Origin: Diacronema lutheri
Taxonomy: Eukaryota; Haptophyta; Pavlovophyceae; Pavlovales; Pavlovaceae
NCBI GenBank assembly: GCA_019448385.1
Contig: JAGTXO010000009.1
Coordinates: 1,143,715 to 1,207,714, forward strand
DNA length: 64,000 nt
Direction of reading: 5' to 3'
Part shown: positions 1 through 9,694 of the stretch, in pieces
Layout of the letters: each line of letters starts with the position of its first letter
Position numbering within the stretch: the first letter of the stretch is position 1
The notes under the pieces: model-generated
Told to the model about the DNA's origin: nothing
Seen by the model: the letters and a program-made list of their open reading frames with translations, nothing else
The model's database searches: none
Made by a program: the position numbers and the translations under genes

Positions 1-1830
1 GGACCCGGACTCGGCCGACGAGCCGGCGTCGTGCGCGCGTGCGGCGGCCGTGTCGTCACCTTGCCCGCCAGCACTCGCGGCCGTGTCGTCACCTTGCCCG
101 CCACCACTCGCGGCCGCGCCGGCCGCGCCGCCCGCCGTGCGCGCACCGCCCGCCCCGCCGCCGTCGGCGTCGGCGCCGCGCTGCTCGCCCGGCGGCGGCT
201 GCTCAGCCGACGGCTGCTCAACCGACGGCTGCTCAACCGACGGCTGCTCAACAGACGGCTGCTCAGCCGACGGCTGCTCAACCGATGAGCCGCGAATGGA
301 ATGGAGGTTGGATGCCCACCTGGCGCGCGCGCTCGCCGCGCTGCTGCTACCGCCGTAACCGCCGTAACCGCCGCCGCCGCTGCCGCCAATTGGCGACGGC
401 AGCGCGCGGCTCGACAGATGCGGCGAAACGTCCGCCGAGCGCCGCGCGCCGAGCGCACCGCCCGGAAGCGCCGCGCCCCGGACCCGGCCGCCGCTGCCGT
501 CCGAGAGTCCGGCGCTCGCCACCGACACGGCTGGCGCGCGCACGGGCGTGTTACCGCCGGACGAGCTGCGTGCGCTGCGTGTACGCAACACGCCGCCCAT
601 CCCGGCGGGCAGCGTGCCGAGCGGTGACGCCAAGTGCGCGCTCAGCTCAGCCGCGCCGGCAGCCGCCGCCGCCATGCTGCGCGTCACGCTCGAACGCCTC
701 CTCGCCCGACCTGCCGCGCTCGCGCCGCGCTGCGCCGTACCGAGCGCACGCGGGCCGCCGGACGCGCCGTCCTCGTCCTGCAGGGCCACCGGACGGCGCG
801 GGCCACCGGACGCGCCGTCCTCGTCCTGCAGGGCCACCGGACGGCGCGGGCCACCGGACGCGCCGTCCTCGTCCTTGTCGGGCGCGCGCGGCTGCGCGGG
901 CGTCGACGCGCCCACGCACGTGCCGCCGGCCCGCTGCGACGCGGCGGCGCCGCCGGCGGCGCTTGCGGACTCACCGGCCGCGCCGTCGGCGTGCGAGCCG
1001 TCACGCGCTCGAGCCAGTCCGGCCGGGGCCTGGGTGGGTCCGGGTGGAGGCGCCTGCGCCACGCACTGCGCACCGCCCGCACGCAACGAGCGCGAGCCGG
1101 ACACCGGCGCGCTCTCGGGCGCCGCTGCGGCGCGGGCGGCGGCCGGCGCCGACGCGCCTCCCGGCGCCGATTCGACCGACGCGGCGCCCGGGCGCGCGAG
1201 CGCGGGCACGCCTGCATCGGCGGCGGGAGGGGCAGCGATGGCGGTCGCGGCCATGCGCACCGCCTTGCTCCCGTCCGATGAGCCGCGCGAGCCCTGCCCG
1301 AGCGAGCGCGCGCTTGCGTCGTCCGTTGGCTCGTCGAGCGCCGCCGGCGGCCGCTTGGGCGGCAGCGGCGCGGCCGGCGGCTGGGCGGACGATGGCGGCG
1401 GCTGGGCGGACGATGGCGGCGGCTGGGCGGACGATGGCGGCGGCTGGGCGGACGATGGCGGCGGCTGCTCTGACGCCGGCGCAGGCTCCTCCTCGCCGTC
1501 GCCCACCGCGCCCACCGGCTGCGCGCTGCGCGCCGCGTCGCAGCCGCCGCCGCCATCGTGGACAGCTGCGCGGCTGCCCGGCCATGGCGACAGCGCGCCC
1601 GCGCCCGTGCGCGCGCGCGCGCCGTCCACGTCGGCGGCGAGCGCGGCGAGCCGCGGTGCGTGCGCTGCCGCTCCACTCGCCGCACGCGCGCCGCCATCGT
1701 GCGCGCCGCCGTCGTGCGCGCCGCCATCGTGCGCGCCGCCATCGTGCGCGCCGCCATCGTGCGCGCCGCCATCGTGCGCGCCGCCATCGTGCGCGCCGCC
1801 ATCGTGCGCGCCGCCATCGTGCGTACGCCC
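1..1830 (-). repeat. Tandem repeats within the kinase tail
   Basis: Several perfect minisatellites lie in the open kinase frame. About 1680-1830 is a 15-bp unit coding HDGGA, roughly ten times. About 1381-1465 is a 21-bp unit coding SSAQPPP, four times. About 765-870 is a 48-bp unit. About 200-290 is a 15-bp unit coding VEQPS-like residues, six times. About 50-118 is a roughly 35-bp unit, twice. All unit lengths except possibly the last keep the reading frame. Confidence 0.75.
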
Positions 1831-4298
1831 GCGGCCAAACCCAGCGCCAGACGCAGCGCGCATCGCGCCCGACGCGCCGCGCGCGGTCGCCGCGGCGGCC
1901 GCGGCCGCGCTCGGCGAGGTGTCCGGCCAGCTCGCGCGGCGGAGCTTCGGCCTTCTGCCTCCACCGTCGCCGCTCGCCGTGCCGCCGACGCCGACGACGC
2001 CCGCGCGCGCTGGCACGCTATCACGCCGGTTCCCGTCGCCGCGCGCGCGCTGCTGCGGCAGCGGGTGAGGGTGCGAGCCGATGGCGGCACTGCCCGCAAG
2101 GCCGTCGGCTGCGCCCGCACCGTCGCGCAGGACGTCGTCAAGGGGCGCGCCGAGGCCGTGCGCACGCTCTTCAGCGGTGCTCGCGCGCACCCGCCGCACG
2201 CGACGCATAAGTGTGGCCCTCACTTTGGCGACGAGCCACGGTGACTGGAGGGCGCGCGCGGTGAAGGCGCGCTGCACGTCGGCCTCGGTCAGCTCGAGCT
2301 GCGTGTCGAACGCGTCCGGCGCGGCGTGCAGCGGCTGCCTGCCGTCGTCCGTCACCCACGCGTCGGCCATGAGCTCGTCCGCGGACGGCCGGTTGGGCGG
2401 GTGCTTGTCGAGCATTTTTAAAAGGAGGCGCACGAGCCGAGGGTCGGGCGGAGGCGATGGCGGGAAGTGCACCGGTGCGGTGAGCACGGCCGTCGTCATC
2501 TGCGCGGCGGTCGAGCCGGCGAAGGGCAGCTTGCCAAAGCAGAAGACGTACAGGGTCACGCCCAACGACCAGATGTCCGCCCTGCGAGCGAGCGGCGGCG
2601 ACGCGTGCGCGCGGCGCGACGTGCGCGCGGCCGTCGGCGGCCGCGCGCGGACACGCGCGCGCGAGCCGCCGCGTGCGGACGGGCGGGCGGGGTGCGCGCG
2701 CGCGCGCCGCGCCTGAAAGGGGAGAAGGCGGAGGGCGGGACCACCGAGCTGCCGACGCCGCTCACGCCGCTCGCGCACCCGCTGCGCGGCGCGCTGTGCA
2801 CGTCGGAGCCGACCGACACGCCGACGGGGCTGCCGCCAGATCGCGCGCTCAGCCGCGCCAAGCGCGCGTTCTGCGCGCTGCGGTCAGTGCGTGCGCGCGC
2901 GCGCTGCGACCCGCAGACCTCCGGCGCGAGGAAGGCGGGCGTGCCTGGCGTGGTGCGCGCCGCGGTGCGGCGCGTGGGCGGTGAGCGGCGCGCGGCGGCC
3001 GTCGCCGCGCGCCGCGGGCGCGCAGGCGGCGCCGCAGCGTCCGGGAGGAGGCGGGGCCGCAGCGTCCGGGAGGAGGCGGGGCCGCAGCGTCCGGGAGGAG
3101 GCGTGTGTGAAGACGGAGAAGGGGGGGGAGGAGAGGCGGGGGGAGGGGCGGGGCGGGGGGCAGGCGCGCGGCGCGCTCGCACCAGCGAAGGAGGCGGAGG
3201 TGGCGTCGAGTCCCGAGAGCATGTCCGATACGCCAAAGTCCGCAATCTTGATCCGACCGTCCGACATTTTGAGCAGATTGTCGGGCTTGATGTCACGATG
3301 GGCGATTGAAAGGCGGTGCATGCACGCAAGGCCGCACAGCACGTCGCGCAGGTAGGCGCGTGCGACGGCGGGCGGGAGCGGCTCGCACGTCATCGTCTTT
3401 TGCGAGAGAGCGATGCAAGGCCCCCGCCCGACGTATTCCATCACTGCGCGCGCGGGAAGGCGCGGGAAGGGAAGGGGGGGGGAGGGAGAGGGAGGGGGAG
3501 GGGGGGGGGGGAAAGAAGGCACACGCGCACGCAGTCGGCGAGCGCACGATGGCGCGCGCGGCTGCAAGGCGCAGCTTCAAGCCGGGCGGGCGGGCGCGCG
3601 TGCGAATGGACCTAACCTCTCTCTCTCCCCCCCCCCCCCCCCCCACCCACACACACACACACACAGTCCTCGCCCGTACCGATGAAGATCTTGTCGGCGC
3701 TCGGGTCGTCGATCACCTCGTAGAGCGCGACGATGTTCTCGTGGGAGAGCTTCTTCATGATGGCCACCTCTGGGGGGGGGGGAGAGGGGGGGGAGGAGGG
3801 TTGCAGGATGGCGAGTTGGGGTGTGAGGGGGCAAGGGGTGGGGGGAAGGGGCATTGTGGGATCGTCGTGCTGCACGGGGAACCACCCCCCCCCCCCCCCC
3901 CCCCCTTCTCCTTCCCTTCCCTTCCCTTCCCTTCCCCATCGGGTGTGCGCGAACCGGTGGAGATGGCGTTGAGCAGCCTGCTCGCCCCCTCGGCCGCGAC
4001 GGCCGCCGCCGCAGCTGCGGCCGCCTCGGCCGCCGCGCGCGAGTTGCCGCCCGCGAAGAAGCCGCCGCCACCGCCGGGCTGCACGGCGAGCGCGAGCGAC
4101 GCCCCGCGCGGCTTGCGTATCGCTTTGACCGCTGCCGGCCTGCTCGTCGTGATGTCGACGCACAGGTACACCTTGCCCTGCGCGCCCTTGCCCAGAGCTT
4201 TTAAAATGCGGTACTGCGCTCGCGCGGGCGCGCGCGCCGCGTGTCGCGCTCAGCGCCGTGCCGCGCGCCGCGCGACACGCACAAGCCCCCTTCCCCCC

Positions 4299-4332
<34 letters not shown>

Positions 4333-4711
4333 CTCCTTCCCCTTTCCCCTTCCTTCTCACCCCCCTCCCCCCTCCTCACCCCCTTTCCCCCTTCCCCCTC
4401 CCCTCCCCCCCCCCCCCCCTCCTTCCCCTTTCCCCTTCCTTCTCACCCCCCTCCCCCCTCCTCACCCCCTTCCTCCTTCCCCCTCCCCTCCCCCCCCCCC
4501 TCCTTCCCCTTTCCCCTTCCTTCTCACCCCCCTCCCCCCCCCCCCCCCTCTTCCCCTTTCCCCTTCCCCCCCCCCCCCCCCCCCCCCCCCCCTCCCATCC
4601 CTTTTCTTTCCCCCTCCCCTCCCCATCCCCCCCCCCCTCCCCCTCCTTCCTCTTTTCTCTTTCCCCCTTTCCCCTCCCCTCCCCTCCCCACCCCACCCCC
4701 TCCCCCCCCCT

Positions 4712-4743
<32 letters not shown>

Positions 4744-6436
4744 CTCCTTCCCCTTTCCCCCTTTCCCCTCCCCGCCCCTCCACACCTCTCCCCTCCCTTC
4801 CCCTCCCCCCCCCCCCCCCCCCTTGCGCGCTCGCGGCGCGGCGCGGCGGTGCGGCGCGCGCCTGGTTGATGTAACGGTTACCCAGCTCGTCCCTGCCCGT
4901 CTTGGCCTCGCTCGTCTCGCCCACGTCGGCGGCGGTGCCCCAGTGCCCGTTCGCGCCGCGCTTGGCCCTGTACGCCGTCTGCGGCGCGCGCGCGAGCGGC
5001 GTGGCAGGCGCGATGTTCGACTCGTCGTCGTAGCCTCCGAGCAGAGAGACGCCGCCTGTCGCGAGCAGGTCGGGCATCGACGCCGGGCGCAGGAGCGCGC
5101 GCGCATCGTCGCCGTCCGCCTCGCGGCCCCCAAGGCGCGCGCCCACGCCCCCGCCACCGCCATCGCCCACCGCCTGCGATGTGCGTAACTGCCGACGGCC
5201 GACGGAAGCTTCGCGCGACCCGCCATCGTCGCCGCGCGTGAGGATGGGCGACGCGCCGCCGTTGAGCGTGCCGAGCGGCGTGCCGCCCATCCCGCCCGTC
5301 CAGCCCGGCCTCGACGCCTCGCGCCACTGCAGCGCGTCGGCGAGTGTAGCGGCCCCGCCAGTCTGGAGCAGACGCACATAATCAATATCGGCGCCGTTAA
5401 GCGAGTTGGACCGGTCAGCGGGCAGGCGCGAACCATCGGGCACGCCGTGCGCGAACGGCGACGCGAAGAGGTTGAGCCCGGACGCGCGCACACCGCGAGC
5501 GCTCAGCTGCGATGGCTGCGGGCCGTGCGGGGATGCGGGCGGCATAGGCGTGACCTGCACGAGCAGCGGCGGGCCCTTTTTGCGCGACGCGAGCGAGGCG
5601 GGCGTGCGCCGCGCGTTGGTAGGCGACGAGCCCGCGGACGCATCGGCGCACGGCTCCGACGCCTCGTCGCTCCGCGCGCCGCTGCGCTGCGACGGGTCGC
5701 CGACGGACGTGCGCGCGTCGCCGAGCGCGCCACCCGCGGCGAGGACGGCCATGATGGGCGAGCCGTCGGCGCCAATCTCAACAGCAATGGCGTCGTCCAG
5801 CTCGGACGCGCGCGTGGCGCGGTCAAAGTGCCGCTTGCGCGCCGGCGAGTGCTGGCCTTGCGCCGCGAGCATCTGCTTGCGTGCGTGCGTAATGCCTCGC
5901 ATGTTCGCCGCCTGCTGGAGAGATGACGCGAACCAGACCGTCTCAGGCGCGGCCGAGGGCGATGTCGAGCGAGCGCCCTTGGTGCGGCGGGCATCGGACG
6001 CGTTGGAGAGGCCCGAGTCCAAGATCGAGTTGCCCGCCATCTCGTCGTCCGACCCGTCGCTCACCTGCTCGAACACGTCCGCGTCGTCAAACACGTCGGC
6101 GACGGCGCTCACGCCGGCATTGGCGAAGGAGACGCCCTTCCTGCCGGCGGCCGCGCACGCCGAGAGGTCGGCGACGCGCCGCGCGGCGAACGACGCCTTG
6201 CGCGACGCCACTGCGTCCGCGCCCGCCTCGTCGTCGCCGGCGCTCGCGCGGCGCACGACGACGGTCGGCTCGGCCACCGCGGTGCGCCGCGACGCCGCGA
6301 GCGTGGCGACGGGCGCGCCCGCCGGCGAGGGCTGGTCGGGCGGCGGCTGCGCGTGCACCGCCTCGACCGGCGCGCGTCGTGCCTCGCCCTCGACCGCGTG
6401 CACTGGCGCGGCGCGACTCGACGCGCCGCAACCCAT
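1..6436 (-). CDS. CaMKK-like (SnRK1/AMPK-activating type) Ser/Thr protein kinase, C-terminus off the left edge
   Basis: Proposed exons on the minus strand: 6436-4862, 4213-3955, 3769-3680, 3443-3183, 2944-2713 and 2581 to below 1. The joined frame gives NRYINQ-YRILKALGKGAQGKVYL (glycine loop), AAVKAI (ATP lysine), EVAIMKKLSHENIVALYEV, VMEYV, HRDIKPDN, DFGVSD, GTPAFLAPEV and ADIWSLGVTLY, so every catalytic motif is present. The lead-in INQY, the DFGVS motif and the segment after the kinase (LTEADVQRAF with basic residues) match the CaMKK/SnAK family, which phosphorylates AMPK/SnRK1-type kinases. A Gly/Ala-rich insert of about 50 residues follows the ATP lysine, where CaMKKs carry their RP insert. 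The start is MGCGAS, a likely myristoylation/palmitoylation site, followed by about 520 disordered residues. The C-terminal tail stays open to base 1 and consists of tandem repeats. Introns at 4861 and 2712 have GC donors; the other three have GT donors. Confidence 0.88.
4214..4861 (-). other. GC-AG intron with a polypyrimidine/polypurine tract of about 530 bp
   Basis: This is the first intron of the kinase gene. On the plus strand, 4286-4822 is almost purely C and T, with C-runs up to about 30. A block of CCTTCCCC / TTCTCACCCC motifs is repeated at about 4322, 4417 and 4497. The transcript strand is therefore G/A-rich. The donor reads CAG|GCGCGC and the acceptor GCGCAG|TAC. A hairpin with 10-11 bp arms (GCGTGTCGCGC and its complement) lies near 4238-4280. 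Confidence 0.75.
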
Positions 6437-6541
6437 GCTCGCCCTGTCCTCACGACGCCCGAAACGACGAGGCCGCCATTTCTCTTGCCCTTCCACCCAA
6501 CCACCCCGCAATTCCCACGACGCGTCCGCCCCGTGGCGCAC
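6437..6541. promoter_or_regulatory. Short head-to-head spacer (kinase / transglutaminase-like gene)
   Basis: Only 105 bp separate the two divergent start codons, so both 5' ends and any shared promoter must fit here. I see no TATA box. C/T tracts and the motif GCCGCCATTT are present. The regulatory role is inferred from spacing. Confidence 0.4.
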
Positions 6542-8584
6542 ATGCGGAGATCGCTGCTCGCCGTCGCCGCGCTGCTCGGCGCGTGGGGCGCGCGCGAGGA
6601 GGACTGGCCGGACGAGGACTTGTGGTATACGGTACGCATCGCCGATGCGCCCGTCGGCTCGCTGCACACCACCGTCTCGCACGACGGCGGCCGGTACTTG
6701 TCGACCGAGGCGATGCACGTGCTCGTGCACCGAGGCGACGACCTCTCCGAGATGGTGCGCGCGCGCGGGGCCGGCGCACGGGCGCGGCACGCGCGCGTGA
6801 ACCGGCACGCTCGCGGCGGCCGCCGCCGCCGCCGCGCGCGCGCGCCGACGCCGTGCGCCTGCCCGCGCGCGCGCCCGCGCGGCCGCGCTCGCGCGCAGCA
6901 ATTCCAAACCGACTTCATCGAGTACGACGAGGCGAGCAAGCCGGCGTCGCTGCCGCGCGCGATCGAGACGTCGTACGTGCAGGAATTTGCCAAGCAGCAG
7001 ATCAAGATGCTCTGCCGCTTCCGCGAGGGCGAGATCGAGCTCACGTCACACAACGGCGAGCAGACGCACGTCACCGTCGCGCCGCTCGAGACGACCGAGT
7101 GGGCTGCGCGGCTGCAGTCGCGCCGGCAGTTTAAACAGGGATGCCTCGCGGGCGCCGAGGCGATCAAGTACCGCACCGTTCGCCCCGAGCTCGGCCCCAA
7201 GGTTGTCGACGTCACGTCGATGCGCGTCGGGCGCGAGTCGTTGCTCGTCGACGGCGTCGACACGCCCGTCACCGTGCGCCGCGCCGCCGCGAGCGCGGGC
7301 GCGGGCGCGGGCGCGGGCGCTCCCGCCACTCAACGATCGCGTCGATCTTCGCCCGGTGGACGCGCCAGTGGCGCCACCCGGCCGCGTGCGTCTCGCCGCG
7401 CCGCTGCGCGCCGCCAACCCCCTTCACCAACCCCCCTCCCCTGTCCCCCTCCCCCGCCCGACCGCCATTGCGCGCAGGTGTGGGATGTGGCAATCGCTGG
7501 CGTGCCGGTGAACATGTCGGAGGTGTACCCGGATGAGGGCGCGCACCGGTGCGAGCGGCTCTACCAGATGCGCATGCAGATGCCCTTTGGCGACCTGCGC
7601 GCGACCATCTCGAACCGCGCCGAGGCGGAGGCGGCGGCCGTGCACGTGGAGGGGCGCGTGCTGCCCGAGCTCGTCTACGCGATGTTCGTGCCGCTCAGCA
7701 AGCGGATCGAGAGCGTGAACGAGGCGTACGAGGTGCGCGTTCGCGTCACGCTGCGCGACGCGCTCCAGAAGCTCGAGCTGCCCACCGCGGGCTACCAGGC
7801 CGTCGCCCCGGAGGCGCGGGCCGGCGCGGACGACGCCGGCCCGCCGCGCGTCATCGTGACCGTGAACGTCGAGGCGCCGAGCAAGGCGACGGCGGCGGAG
7901 CTCGCGGACGCCGCCTTCACGTCGCCGTCGGCGATGGTCGACTCGTCCGACACGTTTTTGCAGAAGCTCGCCGCGTCCGTCGCGTCGCCGCGCGGCGCGA
8001 AGGGCAAGCGGCGCGCGGGCGCGGCCGGCGTGGGCGCGGGCGCCGGCGGCGGCGGCCCGTCCGACCTCGAGGTGGCGCTCGCGCTGCGCGACCTTGTGTA
8101 CGAGCACATCGAGACGAAGGACCTGACGACGGCCTTCGCGTCCGCGTCCGAGGTGGCGCGTACCAAGGCGGGCGACTGCACCGAGCATGCCGTGTTGCTC
8201 GCCGCGCTGCTCCGCTGCCGGCAGATCCCTGCGCGCGTCTGCCATGGCCTCGTCTACGTCGAGCGGTACGACGAGGAGACGGAGCGCGGCGGGCACGCGG
8301 TCGCCGTCACGCCCGACGGGCACGTGCACGCCGACGGCGCGGACATCGACGAGTCCGCCGTGCGCGCGCAGTTTGGGTGGCACATGTGGACGCAGGCGCT
8401 GGTGAACGGGCACTGGATGGACCTGGACGCAACCCTGCACGTGCCGTACAACGTTGGGCACATCTTGGTCGGCACGTCATCGATGGCGGACGTGGAGGGG
8501 CATTACGAGCACATGGGGATGGCCGGCTTGATAGGCAACCTCGACATGGAGCTCTTGTACCAGCGCTACGAGCCCTCGTCGTGA
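6542..8584 (+). CDS. Secreted transglutaminase-like (papain-fold) protein
   Basis: Exons 6542-6754, 6899-7273 and 7478-8584 give about 564 residues. The N-terminus MRRSLLAVAALLGAWGA is a signal peptide. The C-terminal third holds the transglutaminase-like core: GDCTEHAVLLAALLRC with the catalytic Cys, FGWHMWTQALVNGHW with the His, and MDLDAT with the Asp. In bacterial and eukaryotic relatives this Cys-His-Asp fold acts as a protease, amidase or transamidase; the actual reaction here is unknown. Introns start GTGCGC and end CGCGCAG. They are 144 and 204 nt, both stop-free multiples of three, so a naive ORF reads through them; alignment and composition place them as introns. The neighbouring kinase is divergent, and the following gene converges on it. 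Confidence 0.85.
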   Translation: MRRSLLAVAALLGAWGAREEDWPDEDLWYTVRIADAPVGSLHTTVSHDGGRYLSTEAMHVLVHRGDDLSEMVRARGAGARARHARVNRHARGGRRRRRARAPTPCACPRARPRGRARAQQFQTDFIEYDEASKPASLPRAIETSYVQEFAKQQIKMLCRFREGEIELTSHNGEQTHVTVAPLETTEWAARLQSRRQFKQGCLAGAEAIKYRTVRPELGPKVVDVTSMRVGRESLLVDGVDTPVTVRRAAASAGAGAGAGAPATQRSRRSSPGGRASGATRPRASRRAAARRQPPSPTPLPCPPPPPDRHCAQVWDVAIAGVPVNMSEVYPDEGAHRCERLYQMRMQMPFGDLRATISNRAEAEAAAVHVEGRVLPELVYAMFVPLSKRIESVNEAYEVRVRVTLRDALQKLELPTAGYQAVAPEARAGADDAGPPRVIVTVNVEAPSKATAAELADAAFTSPSAMVDSSDTFLQKLAASVASPRGAKGKRRAGAAGVGAGAGGGGPSDLEVALALRDLVYEHIETKDLTTAFASASEVARTKAGDCTEHAVLLAALLRCRQIPARVCHGLVYVERYDEETERGGHAVAVTPDGHVHADGADIDESAVRAQFGWHMWTQALVNGHWMDLDATLHVPYNVGHILVGTSSMADVEGHYEHMGMAGLIGNLDMELLYQRYEPSS

Positions 8585-8797
8585 GCGCCGACTCTTCGTG
8601 GGCGGAGCACGCGGCCGTTCAGCGGGCGGCGTTGCGCCGAATGGCGCGGGCTGCTCGCGTGGGCTGCGCAGTGGGCGCGATTCTACGGCCTGGCGCAAGG
8701 CCGCGCAGAGCGAGAGCACCGGCTGGGTGCGCGCAGCTGGCGCCCGTGGCCGCGGAAGGCTGAAAAAAGAGAGAAGAGAATCGTCAAGAGAAACGCA

Positions 8798-9496
8798 TCA
8801 TGCGCCGCCGAGCTTAGCGAGCAGGAGCGCAAAGCCTGTGCCGGCACCGAGCGCGACGCCGCTCGTGATCGCAGTGACGCCGAGCGGCGCGAGCGGGTTG
8901 AGCCGGCTCGCCGCCTCGCGCGCCTTCTTGCGCTCCTGAAAGGCGCGCTCTGCCTTGCTCGCTTCGCCCGACACGCGCACGGCGACGAGTGCGAGGGCCG
9001 CGCCGAGCGCGACGCCGAGGGCGTTTCCGACGAGCGCGCCATTCGCGGCGGCCGGCGCTGCACGCGCGCCGCCCAGCGCTGGCGGCGCGAGCGCCGGGAG
9101 CTTAGGCGGCGAAAAGGCCGGGAGCGACGGCTTCTTGGCGCGCGTCGCGAGCTGCGCCTCGATGGCCGCCGCGCTCGCCTCAAGCGTGGCAAGCGTGGCG
9201 CGCTCAGCGTCGAGTTGGGCGCGCAGCGCCTTGTTTCGCTTTTGCCTAGGCCTCGTGGCGTCGGCCTCGAGCGCCGCGACCTTGACGCGCTCGCCCTCGA
9301 CGAGCGCGCGCGCGCCCGCGAGCTGCTTTTGAAGCTCTGCCTTGGACGGGCCCTTCTGCGTGACGAGCATGCGCGGCGAAGCGGCGGCGGTGTACGGCAT
9401 CATGCGCGACGCGTGGAGCGCTGCCCGCGCGCCTGGTGAGAAGGCAGCGCCGTGCGCGACGAGCGCTGCCAGCACGAACCGGCCGAGCATCGGCAA
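8798..9496 (-). CDS. Putative plastid-targeted coiled-coil membrane protein
   Basis: Single exon of 232 residues starting at 9496. The N-terminus MPMLGRFVLAALVAHGAAFSP is a signal peptide followed by a Phe-containing cleavage context (AAF-S), as in the bipartite presequences of red-lineage complex plastids. Residues about 50-115 (KAELQKQL to ATLEASAAAIEAQLATRAKK) should form a coiled coil. A Pro-rich linker follows, then two hydrophobic stretches (NALGVALGAALALVAVRV and GVTAITSGVALGAGTGFALLLAKL). I do not recognise the family. The plastid location is an inference from the presequence. The gene converges with the transglutaminase-like gene across about 210 bp of untranslated sequence. Confidence 0.65.
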   Translation of the reverse strand: MPMLGRFVLAALVAHGAAFSPGARAALHASRMMPYTAAASPRMLVTQKGPSKAELQKQLAGARALVEGERVKVAALEADATRPRQKRNKALRAQLDAERATLATLEASAAAIEAQLATRAKKPSLPAFSPPKLPALAPPALGGARAAPAAANGALVGNALGVALGAALALVAVRVSGEASKAERAFQERKKAREAASRLNPLAPLGVTAITSGVALGAGTGFALLLAKLGGA

Positions 9497-9694
9497 CGCC
9501 CTCTTTGTGAACCAAAGTCTTAATTTCGCGCCCAGGCAGGAAAATTTAAATAATTATAGAGAAGAGAGTTCTTCCAACTATTTCCATTTTCCAAGGGCCC
9601 CGCTTGCCGCGGCACAACTCGATTTGAACAGGGCGCTGGGCGCCGCCTCCGCCGATGGCGTAATATTGACAGTGGGCGCACAGCAGGCCGTGAC

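Noticed and set aside
684-2165. Long open frames on both strands in the first 2.2 kb
   Set aside because: They are shadows of the kinase tail. Only the frame continuous with the kinase domain gives regular repeats such as HDGGA and SSAQPPP.
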